Shown: positions 8,868 through 16,638 of the stretch, piece after piece | Layout of the letters: each line of letters starts with the position of its first letter | Numbering within the stretch: position 1 is the stretch's first letter | Source: JBHENC01 sp051000345 | GTDB taxonomy: Bacteria > Acidobacteriota > Blastocatellia > Pyrinomonadales > Pyrinomonadaceae | DNA: 37,301 bases | Direction: 5' to 3' | NCBI GenBank assembly: GCA_051000345.1 | Contig: JBPCOJ010000008.1 | Coordinates: 1 to 37,301, forward strand | The notes under the pieces: model-generated | Database searches by the model: none | What the model saw: only the letters and a program-made list of their open reading frames with translations | What the model was told of the DNA's origin: nothing | Program-made: the position numbers and the translations under genes

Positions 8868-10688
8868 TTGACAGGAAAGAAAATCATTTTAATTGCCGCG
8901 TTCGCATTTATTGCGAGCGCGGCAATTTTATTTGGAGCGCAAAGCGAAAACAAAAGCGCAGCGCGCCGTAATATCAGGCACGGGTTTGTCAGCGTGCGCG
9001 GCAGGGAATTTATGCTCGACAGGCAAGCGTTTCGCTTCGTCGGCGCAAACGTCGCGGTGATGTACAGCGACGAAGAACGCGCGCGAATGCCGGAAACCTT
9101 GAGGCAGGCTGCCGCCGACGGCGTGCGCGTCGTGCGCGTATGGGCTTCGGGCGAAGGCGGCGCTAATGATATTCATTCAATCGGGACAGATGCGCAGGAC
9201 TGGCCGCGCGCGCACCCGTTTCGCTTTGCGCCGAACGAATGGAACGAAGAAGAATTCGAGCATCTGGACAGCGTGCTTGCGGAAGCCTCGCGCAATGGTC
9301 TGCGCGTTCAACTCTGCCTCGCTAATTGGTGGCGCGACACGGGCGGCGTCACGCAGTATCTGGCGTGGGCGGGCATCACAAACGCCGCCGACGCGCGCTT
9401 TCCTTACGGCATCGACGCAGAGCGCGCCGCTGCTTTTTATACCAACGCGGAGACGCGCCGCCTTTACCGCGAACACGTCGCGCGCATCGTTTCACGCCGC
9501 AATTCCGTGACGGGAGTTTTATATCGTGATGATCCGACGATTCTCGGCTACGAGTTGATGAACGAAGCGCAATGCCCGACGGGGCGCGACAAAGAGCGGC
9601 GCGCGTGGCTCGCAGAGATGAGCGCTTACGTCAAATCGCTCGATTCTTATCATCTGATTACGCCCGGCACTTGGAGTTATCGCACGGCCTTCGAGCGGCG
9701 CGCGTGGCTCGCGGATCACAGCTTGCCGACAATTGATTACTGCGACGTGCATAACTACCCGCGCGACGATTCGGATGTTTACGTCGAATCGCCCGCCGCG
9801 CTTCAGACTTTCATCGACAATCGCGCCGCCGCCGCCTTTTCCATCGGGAAGCCGCTCGTCTTAGGCGAATTCGGCATGGCTCCCGAAGGCTACAATAATT
9901 TTTCGCAAGCCGAATGGTACAAAGCTTATTTCGCCGCCGCCGCGCGCGCTTGTGTGAGCGGCGCAATGTTCTGGATACTCACGCCAGACCCGAAGCGCGG
10001 CTACGGCGTCACATACACAATCCCGCGCGACGAAGCCGTGCGCCGCGAGATCAAACAAGCCGCCGCCGACTTCGCATTGCACACGAACGCCGAGCCTTTA
10101 TCGCAACTGCTCTACGCCGGACGCCATCTCATCCCGCATCAATTCGCCTTCACACGCGCCCTCGATGATCCGGCGACGCATCCCGTAATGATTATGCGCG
10201 ACGACGGCAACACGATTCTTTACCGCTTCAATCCGCAGACAGCGACACGCGCACGCTTTGAAAAACTCGGCGGAGGCACGAGCGACAGCGGTTACATTTG
10301 GGGCGCAGGCACAGGCTTCATCGAATACACAGTGCCCGCGCGCGATAACCTGCGAACCGTTGGCGAAATTCTTGTCCGTGCGCATTTACAACCCGTGCCG
10401 CCGCACGACGCAGAAAATCGCATCGCCTCGACGCGCGTCACTCTCTTCATCAACGACACGAACTGCGGCTCGCGTCTCGTTCCCATCGAAAACACCAAAC
10501 ACCCGCTCACGCAGTTGTGGCGCGTCGATTCGTTTCTCCCGCGCGTACAGGCCGCACTTGGCAAACCGCTCTCGATTCGCTTCGCTGTCGAAGTGAATGC
10601 AGACCAACCATTCGGATTAAATATTTCAGGGTATTCGGAGGAAACAAGCGCGGGCGGTGCTACGCCGATTGAGGTTGAGATAAAGTGA
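8868..10688 (+). CDS. Secreted/anchored glycoside hydrolase, GH5-like (cellulase/mannanase clan)
   Basis: About 606 residues. The fold and active site fit the GH5/GH-A clan. The acid/base motif is ILGYELMNEAQC (Glu of N-E), and the nucleophile lies in PLVLGEFGMAPEG (Glu of G-E-F-G). Other matches are RVVRVWASGEGG and CDVHNYPRDD. Hydrolysis of beta-mannan or another beta-glycan is likely, but substrate cannot be fixed. The C-terminal ~170 residues look like a separate beta domain. The start is uncertain: no ATG exists near the N-terminus. A TTG at 8868 gives MTGKK followed by a good hydrophobic segment ending LFGAQS, a classic signal peptide; a TTG at 8781 would overlap the preceding gene. It ends one base before the convergent DUF6883-like gene. 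Confidence 0.75.
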   Translation: MTGKKIILIAAFAFIASAAILFGAQSENKSAARRNIRHGFVSVRGREFMLDRQAFRFVGANVAVMYSDEERARMPETLRQAAADGVRVVRVWASGEGGANDIHSIGTDAQDWPRAHPFRFAPNEWNEEEFEHLDSVLAEASRNGLRVQLCLANWWRDTGGVTQYLAWAGITNAADARFPYGIDAERAAAFYTNAETRRLYREHVARIVSRRNSVTGVLYRDDPTILGYELMNEAQCPTGRDKERRAWLAEMSAYVKSLDSYHLITPGTWSYRTAFERRAWLADHSLPTIDYCDVHNYPRDDSDVYVESPAALQTFIDNRAAAAFSIGKPLVLGEFGMAPEGYNNFSQAEWYKAYFAAAARACVSGAMFWILTPDPKRGYGVTYTIPRDEAVRREIKQAAADFALHTNAEPLSQLLYAGRHLIPHQFAFTRALDDPATHPVMIMRDDGNTILYRFNPQTATRARFEKLGGGTSDSGYIWGAGTGFIEYTVPARDNLRTVGEILVRAHLQPVPPHDAENRIASTRVTLFINDTNCGSRLVPIENTKHPLTQLWRVDSFLPRVQAALGKPLSIRFAVEVNADQPFGLNISGYSEETSAGGATPIEVEIK

Positions 10689-10689
10689 A

Positions 10690-11004
10690 CTAGGCTGCTT
10701 GTTGATATTGTTGCGCTATGACTGGGATGTGAATGTACTGAGTTTTAATCTCTTCCGGCACATATTCTTCTGTTGGTTTGTTCTGCGAGAGTTTTGCGAG
10801 ATTTGTCTTAATTGTATAGCTGTCAGGTTGTAACTTAAGCGCTCTCTTAAATACCTGAGCTTTATCTTGTCCGCTACTGCTACCGTATAAGCGTGATACG
10901 TGTTTAGGATTAAGCGCGTATTTCTCCAACTTCTCGCGCGGTATAACAGCACTCTGGTAATTAGGCAAAGCATTTGGATGTGCCTCTCTACTTTGCTCAA
11001 TCAT
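10690..11004 (-). CDS. DUF6883-like small protein behind hemB
   Basis: A 104-residue protein. The segment LPNYQSAVIPREKLEKYALN, followed by a short loop and QDKAQVFKRALKL, resembles DUF6883, a small domain of unknown function also seen at the ends of some polymorphic toxins. That resemblance is from memory of the family pattern. The rest (PDSYTIKTNLAKLSQNKPTEEYVPEEIK and onward) is hydrophilic. It begins only 4 bp after the hemB stop on the same strand, so it would be read from the hemB transcript, yet it is markedly AT-richer than hemB. I see no strong ribosome site, so translation may be coupled to hemB. Function unknown. Confidence 0.6.
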   Translation of the reverse strand: MIEQSREAHPNALPNYQSAVIPREKLEKYALNPKHVSRLYGSSSGQDKAQVFKRALKLQPDSYTIKTNLAKLSQNKPTEEYVPEEIKTQYIHIPVIAQQYQQAA

Positions 11005-11008
11005 ACGA

Positions 11009-12004
11009 CTAGCGCACTACCTTGTCCGCGGTAGTTGCAAGCACGCGTGCGGCTTCGCGTGCGTAGTAGGTGATGATGATGTCGGCCCCGGCGCGTTTGA
11101 TGCCGGTCAGTGTTTCCATCATCACGCGCTCTTCGTCGAGCCAGCCTTTTTGCGCGGCGGCCTTTATCATCGCGTATTCACCGGAAACGTGATAGGCGGC
11201 GAGCGGTAGATCGAAGCGGTCACGCACCTGTCGAAGAATGTCCAGATAGGTCGTCGCGGGTTTGACCATCAGCATGTCCGCGCCTTCCGCGTAATCGAGT
11301 TCGGCTTCGCGCATCGCTTCGCGCGCGTTGGCGGCGTCCATCTGGTAAGCGCGGCGATCACCGAAGGCGGGAGCACTGGCTGCCGCATCGCGGAACGGGC
11401 CGTAAAAGGCCGAAGCATATTTCACGGCGTAGGACATAATCGCAATATGCTCGAAGCCCGCCGCGTCGAGCGCTTCGCGGATTGCGCCGACCTGTCCATC
11501 CATCATTGCAGAGGGCGCGACGATGTCCGCACCGGCTTCGGCTTGGCTGACGGCTGCGCGCGCGAGCAGTTCGAGGGATTCATCGTTTAGAACTTCGTTA
11601 TCGCGGACGACGCCGCAATGCCCGTGCGATGTGTATTCGCAAAGGCACGTGTCGGCGATGACGATCAACTCCGGGGCAACGCGGCGAATAGCGCGCGCGG
11701 CTTGCTGCACAATGCCGTCTTCGGCGTAGGCTCCGGTGGCGGTTTCGTCTTTGGCCTCGGGCAAACCGAAGAGTATCACTCCGCGTATGCCTTGCTCATA
11801 AGCGCTTTCGGCATCGCGCGCGATTTCATCAATCGACAAATTATAAACGCCGGGCATCGACACGACTTCGCGGCGCACCCCGCTCCCGGCGCAAGCGAAA
11901 AGCGGAAGCACCAAGTCGTCGCGCGTGAGCCGTGCTTCGCGCACGAGCGCGCGCAAGCCTTCGCGTCTGCGCAAACGGCGCGGCCTATGAACGAGATCAG
12001 TCAT
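11009..12004 (-). CDS. hemB: Porphobilinogen synthase (delta-aminolevulinic acid dehydratase)
   Basis: A 331-residue cytoplasmic enzyme that condenses two 5-aminolevulinate molecules to porphobilinogen in haem synthesis. The two active-site lysines are visible: Lys195 in MSYAVKYASAFYGPFRDA and the Schiff-base Lys248 in DMLMVKPATTYLD. The zinc site D-T-C-L-C-E-Y-T-S-H-G-H-C has Cys120, Cys122 and Cys130, so this is the zinc-dependent rather than magnesium-only type. Length is normal for the family. A GAGAGGA ribosome site precedes the ATG. It is transcribed away from the tRNA gene at 12160, with a 155-bp divergent promoter region between them, and is followed at 4 bp by a DUF6883-like gene. 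Confidence 0.97.
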   Translation of the reverse strand: MTDLVHRPRRLRRREGLRALVREARLTRDDLVLPLFACAGSGVRREVVSMPGVYNLSIDEIARDAESAYEQGIRGVILFGLPEAKDETATGAYAEDGIVQQAARAIRRVAPELIVIADTCLCEYTSHGHCGVVRDNEVLNDESLELLARAAVSQAEAGADIVAPSAMMDGQVGAIREALDAAGFEHIAIMSYAVKYASAFYGPFRDAAASAPAFGDRRAYQMDAANAREAMREAELDYAEGADMLMVKPATTYLDILRQVRDRFDLPLAAYHVSGEYAMIKAAAQKGWLDEERVMMETLTGIKRAGADIIITYYAREAARVLATTADKVVR

Positions 12005-12116
12005 TTTGTAAAAATCCTCTCAAAGGGAAAATATATGATTGCTGAACAGAGATGCAGACAGGCAATCAAGCACACGTCCGAAAACGTTCGATTCAGTTGC
12101 GCGCAGAGGCCGCAAC

Positions 12117-12144
12117 TTGATTTTTTATCATCCGCCTTTATAAT
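12117..12144 (+). promoter_or_regulatory. Promoter of the CAT-anticodon tRNA
   Basis: TTGATT at 12117-12122, 16 bp spacer, then a perfect TATAAT at 12139-12144. The expected start near 12151 is about nine bases before the tRNA. Confidence 0.65.
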
Positions 12145-12159
12145 AATCGTTTCTCTTAT

Positions 12160-12236
12160 GGCGGGGTAGCTCAGCCGGTTAGAGCACGTGATTCATAACC
12201 ACGAGGTCGGGAGTTCGAGTCTCCCCCCCGCTACCA
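12160..12236 (+). tRNA. tRNA-Met (CAT), elongator type
   Basis: A complete 77-nt cloverleaf with encoded CCA. Acceptor GGCGGGG (12160-12166) pairs with CCCCGCT (12226-12232), giving a G1-U72 wobble. The D stem is GCTC/GAGC. The anticodon loop TTCATAA (12192-12198) carries CAT at 34-36. The T arm is GGGAG TTCGAGT CTCCC. The 5-bp anticodon stem CGTGA/CCACG has an A31-C39 mismatch next to the loop. It lacks the C1-A72 pair and G-C run of initiator tRNA. CAT could also belong to the TilS-modified tRNA-Ile2, which I cannot fully exclude. Confidence 0.88.
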
Positions 12237-12270
12237 ATAGATTTACCGCAGGATAGATAGTCAAAATTGT

Positions 12271-12657
12271 TCATGCAATTTTAGTTCTGTTCACGCCTTT
12301 AGCTTCTTCTCGTTTCCTCACTCGCTCCTGCCAATGTTCTTTACGGTGGCAATTCGAGCATAGCACGCGGCACTTAGCTATTTCAGCTTTAAGGGCTTCC
12401 ATGCTTGGGCGATCCCGACGGGTGCTAACCGAGAATTTCTTTTCCCTTGGATCAATATGGTGAAAATCTAAACATGCAGGATGATTCTCACCACATATCT
12501 CACACATGAGAGTGCTCTTGTATTCCTTGAACCAGATTTGCATTCTCATATCTCTGTTCCTCACATAAGAAATGTGCTTCGCCTTGTTCTCCCTATACCA
12601 ACGCTGCATGTACTCGCGTTGATATTCGCGTCTTTTCTCCACGTCTTTGTACGGCAT
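12271..12657 (-). CDS. HNH endonuclease-like protein
   Basis: A 128-residue small HNH protein. The first ~45 residues are a basic, arginine/tyrosine-rich helix (EKRREYQREYMQRWYRENK), a likely DNA-binding arm. The HNH core follows: zinc pair CEIC (Cys52, Cys55), LDFHHIDP (His66-His67), and CRVLCSNCHRKEH (Cys100, Cys103, then the final His). This is the arrangement of phage- and homing-type nicking nucleases. The gene is AT-richer than the neighbours and its end lies 35 bp from the end of the tRNA gene. AGGA at about eight bases from the ATG marks its own ribosome site, overlapping the stop of the alpha/beta hydrolase gene upstream. Whether it acts in DNA mobility or defence is unknown. Confidence 0.85.
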   Translation of the reverse strand: MPYKDVEKRREYQREYMQRWYRENKAKHISYVRNRDMRMQIWFKEYKSTLMCEICGENHPACLDFHHIDPREKKFSVSTRRDRPSMEALKAEIAKCRVLCSNCHRKEHWQERVRKREEAKGVNRTKIA

Positions 12658-12667
12658 ATATTCAATC

Positions 12668-13429
12668 CTATTTTGTCAGGTGTTGCGCCAGCAGCCATGG
12701 CAGCAACTCCGTTTCGGCGAGCGCCTTCAGCCAGACGTTATGCCCGACGCCCGCGTATTCGCTGTAACGCACGTTGTTGCCGTCGATTGTCTTCATCGCT
12801 TTGACCATGCCGCGCGATTCGGTGACCGGCACGACGTTGTCATCCGCGCCGTGAAAAATCCACACGGGCGTGCGCCCTATTTGTCTGGCGACGGGAAGAA
12901 AGCGATCATCGTTATCCACGCCGCCGCTCAAGGGACTGCCGCCGCAGATTGCGATGAGCGCCGCGAACTTTCCGGGATGCCGCGACGCCAAATCCCAGAC
13001 GCCGTAGCCGCCCATAGAAACGCCCGTCAAATACAAGCGCTCTTTATCGGCGCCGAATTCCGCGACGGTTTGATCAAGCGCCTGCATCACCATCTTGCCC
13101 ATTTCCGCATCCGTCCAATAGCTTCCATTGCGGCATTGCGGCACTAATACAATGGCTGGCACTTTTTCCAGATAGCGCCGCACCAGTGCGCCGCTCGCGC
13201 CCTTTGTCGGCACGACTCCGCCCGCGCCTCTTTGGTTAATGCCGTGAAGAAAAACTATCACGGGCAAATCTTTCCTTCCCGCTAATTTAGCCGGAACAAA
13301 GACTTGATAAGCATAAGCCGCCGCGCCGACTTCGGCTTTGCGCGTCAGCACTCCCGCCTGCTGTCCTTGAACCGAAACGGACGTCGTCAACAATCCGCCG
13401 ACAAGCAATGAAAACAAACCTTTTTGCAT
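12668..13429 (-). CDS. Secreted alpha/beta hydrolase (LpqC/feruloyl-esterase-like predicted peptidase)
   Basis: A 253-residue exported hydrolase. Residues 1-24 form a signal peptide (MQKGLFSLLVGGLLTT...VQGQQ). The catalytic triad is readable: nucleophile Ser138 in YLTGVSMGGYGVWDLA, Asp197 in FHGADDNVVP, and His230 in YAGVGHNVW. The oxyanion region is VIVFLHGINQRG. This places it among predicted peptidases/esterases related to PHB depolymerase, LpqC and feruloyl esterase; the true substrate is unknown. The start at 13429 has AAGGA eight bases upstream and gives the signal peptide; the longer frame to 13465 adds a charged leader that would spoil it. The HNH gene follows after 10 bp. Confidence 0.85.
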   Translation of the reverse strand: MQKGLFSLLVGGLLTTSVSVQGQQAGVLTRKAEVGAAAYAYQVFVPAKLAGRKDLPVIVFLHGINQRGAGGVVPTKGASGALVRRYLEKVPAIVLVPQCRNGSYWTDAEMGKMVMQALDQTVAEFGADKERLYLTGVSMGGYGVWDLASRHPGKFAALIAICGGSPLSGGVDNDDRFLPVARQIGRTPVWIFHGADDNVVPVTESRGMVKAMKTIDGNNVRYSEYAGVGHNVWLKALAETELLPWLLAQHLTK

Positions 13430-13563
13430 AATATAAATCCTTCGCCTGTGATAATCGACAAACACATCTTAGCAACGCGGCGGCGTTCGGGCGAAGCGCT
13501 GCCGAATGAATACGCGCGGGCATTTACGCTCGTCGCGGCGGCGTTGTATGCTTGCCTGTGAAT

Positions 13564-14301
13564 ATGCAGAGCCTAACGCTTCGCCCGACTGAAACAGAAA
13601 ACAATTCGCTCGATTTAGCACGCGAAATCATGCGGCTCGAAACGCTTCTCGCGGAGCAGCGTAGCGAGCTTGTTTCTCTACAAGAAGAATTGCGCGTGTT
13701 CAAGGCGCGCTACACGCAGATTGTCGGCAGCCGTGTGGCGGAATTAGCGGACATCGAGCGCGCCATCAAAAAAGCGGAAGCGCATCTTTTCGGCGTTGAA
13801 GATGCGCCGGAAGAGGAAGACGGCTCATCCCGGCAGCACAACGCAGAAGCGCACGGCACGACATCCGTTCCGGTCAAGGCCGCCTTGCGCAAGTTGTTCT
13901 GGTCAATCGCCAAAGTCTTTCACCCGGATCACGCCGCCGACGAAAGTGAAGCGCAGCGCCGCCACACGATTATGGCCGAAGCCAGCCGCGCCTACACCGA
14001 AGGCGACATCGAAAGCCTTCACACGCTGCTCGGCGACGAACATCTGCAATCCTACTGCGCCAGCGGCAGCGGCGGCGCGCAGGATGAAGAGATAAATCCG
14101 GCGAATCGCTTGCTCGGCCTCAAAGACGAACTGCGCACCATCGAGTTCGGCATCAAACGCATCGAGCAAGACACTCTGTATCAACTCAAACTGTCATGCG
14201 ACGCCGAAGCCGCGCGGAACCGTGATGCGCTCGCGGCAATGTCCGAACGCATCGCGCGCCAAATCGTCAAGGCACGCCACCGGCTCGAACATGTCTCGTA
14301 A
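13564..14301 (+). CDS. J-domain-like protein with N-terminal coiled coil
   Basis: About 245 residues. The N-terminal third (from LAREIMRLETLLAEQRSEL through IKKAEAHLFG) is a long heptad-rich helix. An acidic linker (DAPEEEDG) leads to a segment resembling a J domain: ALRKLFWSIAKVFHPDHA, where the HPD triad needed to stimulate Hsp70 is intact, then QRRHTIMAEASRAYTEGD. A second coiled coil closes the protein. There is no signal peptide, so it is cytoplasmic; a co-chaperone role for DnaK is plausible but not shown. The start is unsure: ATG 13564, GTG 13558 and TTG 13552 are all in frame and none has a good ribosome site. It is divergent from the alpha/beta hydrolase. Confidence 0.75.
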   Translation: MQSLTLRPTETENNSLDLAREIMRLETLLAEQRSELVSLQEELRVFKARYTQIVGSRVAELADIERAIKKAEAHLFGVEDAPEEEDGSSRQHNAEAHGTTSVPVKAALRKLFWSIAKVFHPDHAADESEAQRRHTIMAEASRAYTEGDIESLHTLLGDEHLQSYCASGSGGAQDEEINPANRLLGLKDELRTIEFGIKRIEQDTLYQLKLSCDAEAARNRDALAAMSERIARQIVKARHRLEHVS

Positions 14302-14464
14302 GCCGTTGGTAAACCTTCTCGTATGCCGCATTCACTGATGTGGCATATTTCTGTCGCTCGATTCAATGTGCGTGCGTTGTTGTGTCCCGTGTGGACAGGG
14401 TTAGAAGTTGGCGCATTTATGATGAGCGGGCGTTCATCGTTTTATTTTATGTTTGGAGAGCATC

Positions 14465-15988
14465 TTGAATTTTAATCGTTCGAGCGGAATTCTGCTTCAC
14501 CCGACTTCGTTGCCGGGGCGCTACGGCATCGGCGAGTTAGGCGAAGAAGCGCGGCGCTTCGTGGATTTTCTGCACAGTTGCGGGCAGCGTTTGTGGCAAG
14601 TGCTGCCGCTCGGCCCCACCGGATACGGCGATTCTCCGTATCAATGCTTTTCCGCGTTCGCGGGCAACACGCTGTTGATAGACCTCGCGCAACTCGTCGA
14701 AGAAAAATTGTTGGACAATGCGAACCTCGCACACGCGCCGCAGTTTTCCGCAGACCGCGTTGACTTCGGGCGCGTCATCGAATTCAAAAACGAAATGCTG
14801 CGTCGCGCCTACGAACGTTTTACTCACACGACGGACACGGGCTTGCGGGCGGAGTTTGAAGGCTTTTGCCAGCAACATGCTTCGTGGCTCGACGACTACG
14901 CGCTTTTTCGCGCGCTCAAGGACAAGCACGGCGGCGCGGCGTGGAACCAGTGGGAAGCGGCGCTCGCTTATCGTGAACCGGATGCCCTCGCGCGCGCGCG
15001 GGAAGAACAGCGCGAACAAATCGAGGCGCAAAAGTTTTATCAATATCTTTTCTTCAAACAATGGTCTGCGCTGAAATCTTACTGCCGCGAATGCAGCGTC
15101 AGCATCGTCGGCGATATACCGATTTTCGTCGCGTATAATTCGGCGGACGTGTGGGCGCATAGAGACTTATTCAAGCTCGACGAAGCGGGCGCGCCCTCGG
15201 TCGTTTCGGGCGTGCCGCCGGATTATTTCAGCCGCACGGGACAGCTTTGGGGCAATCCGCTTTACGATTGGGAGAGAATGCGCGCGGACGATTTCGATTG
15301 GTGGACACGGCGCGTCAAGCACACTTTAGAAATGTTCGATGTCGCGCGGCTAGATCACTTTCGCGGCTTCGCGGCGTGTTGGGAAGTGCCGGGCAAAGAC
15401 GAAACGGCGGAGCACGGGCGCTGGGTTCCGGCGATGGGGCGCGAACTTTTCAATGCGCTCAAGCGCCGTCTCGGGGAACTGCCGATCATCGCCGAAGACT
15501 TGGGCGTGATTACGCCGGATGTGGAAGCCTTGCGCGATGATTTCGGTTTTCCCGGAATGCACATCTTGCAGTTTGCGTTCGGCGGCGATCCGCGCAACAA
15601 AGATTTGCCGCACAACTACACGCGCAGCACAGTCGTTTACACAGGCACGCACGATAACGACACGACGCTCGGCTGGTTCAAAAGCAGAGCGGGCAAAAAC
15701 TCTACGCGCGACGCTCAACAGGTCACACAGGAACACAAATTCTGCCTCGAGTATCTCGATTCACGCGGGAAGGAAATTCACTGGGACATGATACGCGCGG
15801 CGCTTGCCTCCGTCGCAGACCTCGCCGTTATTCCGTTGCAGGATGTGCTCGGACTCGGCGCGGAAGCACGCATGAATCTTCCGTCGAGCATCGGCGGCAA
15901 TTGGTCTTGGCGTTTTCGCAAAGAAGCACTCGCAAACGACGCGGGCGAGCGTTTGAAGGCAATGACTTTTTTATACGGGCGAGCGTAG
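14465..15988 (+). CDS. malQ: 4-alpha-glucanotransferase (amylomaltase, GH77)
   Basis: A 507-residue cytoplasmic enzyme that transfers alpha-1,4-glucan segments between maltodextrins. The N-terminus reads SSGILLHPTSLPGRYGIGELG, the hallmark of GH77. The catalytic nucleophile lies in VARLDHFRGFAACWEVP, the acid/base Glu in PIIAEDLGVITPDV, and the third carboxylate region in VYTGTHDNDTTLGW. The end NLPSSIGGNWSWRFR is also typical. Length matches bacterial amylomaltases (~500 aa). GGAG lies seven bases ahead of a TTG at 14465, which I take as the start; a TTG four codons earlier is inside that ribosome site. It faces the galactose operon, ending before a broken DUF4177-like gene on the other strand. 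Confidence 0.96.
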   Translation: MNFNRSSGILLHPTSLPGRYGIGELGEEARRFVDFLHSCGQRLWQVLPLGPTGYGDSPYQCFSAFAGNTLLIDLAQLVEEKLLDNANLAHAPQFSADRVDFGRVIEFKNEMLRRAYERFTHTTDTGLRAEFEGFCQQHASWLDDYALFRALKDKHGGAAWNQWEAALAYREPDALARAREEQREQIEAQKFYQYLFFKQWSALKSYCRECSVSIVGDIPIFVAYNSADVWAHRDLFKLDEAGAPSVVSGVPPDYFSRTGQLWGNPLYDWERMRADDFDWWTRRVKHTLEMFDVARLDHFRGFAACWEVPGKDETAEHGRWVPAMGRELFNALKRRLGELPIIAEDLGVITPDVEALRDDFGFPGMHILQFAFGGDPRNKDLPHNYTRSTVVYTGTHDNDTTLGWFKSRAGKNSTRDAQQVTQEHKFCLEYLDSRGKEIHWDMIRAALASVADLAVIPLQDVLGLGAEARMNLPSSIGGNWSWRFRKEALANDAGERLKAMTFLYGRA

Positions 15989-16060
15989 AAATTAGAGCGG
16001 ATAACGAAAACGGGAATAATTGTATAGGCAGCGGCTCGCTCTCTGCCCTTGCTTATTGTA

Positions 16061-16375
16061 TTACCAGCGACGGCGGGCGATGCGGCGGCGCGAGCGTTTG
16101 AAGTAAAAGGTAGTTTCGCCTGTGCCTGCTTTGTCGTCTTCGGATGAAATCAGTTCCCATCCGGCTCTGCCCTCCTAATTGAGAATTGCTTTGCGCTGTT
16201 CCGTATTGGCGTGCAGAATCGTCACGACGTTGTACTCCCAGAGAGAGCGGGGCGTTGATGTGCGACGGTGCTTGGGGCGCGCGTCAGCGATGGAAAATGA
16301 AGCAAGCAAGAGCATGGCGGCGAGAATTAAAACGAAACGCCTGCGGGTTCGCGCGTGATTGTGTGCTGTGAACAT
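16061..16375 (-). pseudogene. DUF4177-like secreted protein, interrupted by an in-frame amber codon
   Basis: The frame opens with a signal-peptide-like leader (RRRFVLILAAMLLLASFSIADA) and continues SLWEYNVVTILHANTEQRKA up to ILN, where a TAG (16175-16177) stops it at 66 residues. Reading on in the same frame gives EGRAGWELISS, then FYFKRSRRR, and a TAA at 16061-16063. Together these form the DUF4177 pattern: W-E-Y-x-V-V, then L-N-x-x-G-x-x-G-W-E-L, then F-Y-F-K-R. The two halves belong to one ~104-codon gene. A single substitution (for example CAG or AAG to TAG) explains the break; a base-call error is also possible. It lies last in the galT-galK direction, after the 57-aa gene. No good ribosome site is seen. 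Confidence 0.7.
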
Positions 16376-16426
16376 GATTGTTTGTTTTTCTCCGGCGTAA
16401 ACGCGAATCTCGCATGAGCTTCTGCT

Positions 16427-16600
16427 TTACTTGCTGTCGATTGAAGACGGCTGATTATAGCGCTCGACCATCGCTTTTTGCACTGTCTCCAAAACCTTCT
16501 TTGCCATGCCCGTTGGGTCACGCTTGGCTTCGGTTTTCAACACATCTAGAAAATCGAGAATCTCCCGCTGCGCGATTTTTTTAACTTCTTCTTCGGTCAT
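16427..16600 (-). CDS. 57-residue conserved-looking small protein after galK
   Basis: A short gene, MTEEEVKKIAQREILDFLDV and so on, 57 residues ending IDSK. It is highly charged and predicted to be two amphipathic helices (residues 3-27 and 31-47). GGAG lies eight bases upstream of the ATG, a well-spaced ribosome site, and the composition is that of a real protein. It starts 38 bp after the galK stop on the same strand and so is probably the fourth gene of the galactose operon. I do not recognise the family, and no role in galactose use can be claimed. Confidence 0.65.
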   Translation of the reverse strand: MTEEEVKKIAQREILDFLDVLKTEAKRDPTGMAKKVLETVQKAMVERYNQPSSIDSK

Positions 16601-16638
16601 ACAATTTTCTCCAAATCTAATTTGCGCTCAACATTCGC

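Noticed and set aside
16175..16177. Pyrrolysine or programmed readthrough at the amber codon
   Set aside because: No pylT/pylS-type genes are seen and the position is variable in the family; a plain mutation or base error is more likely.
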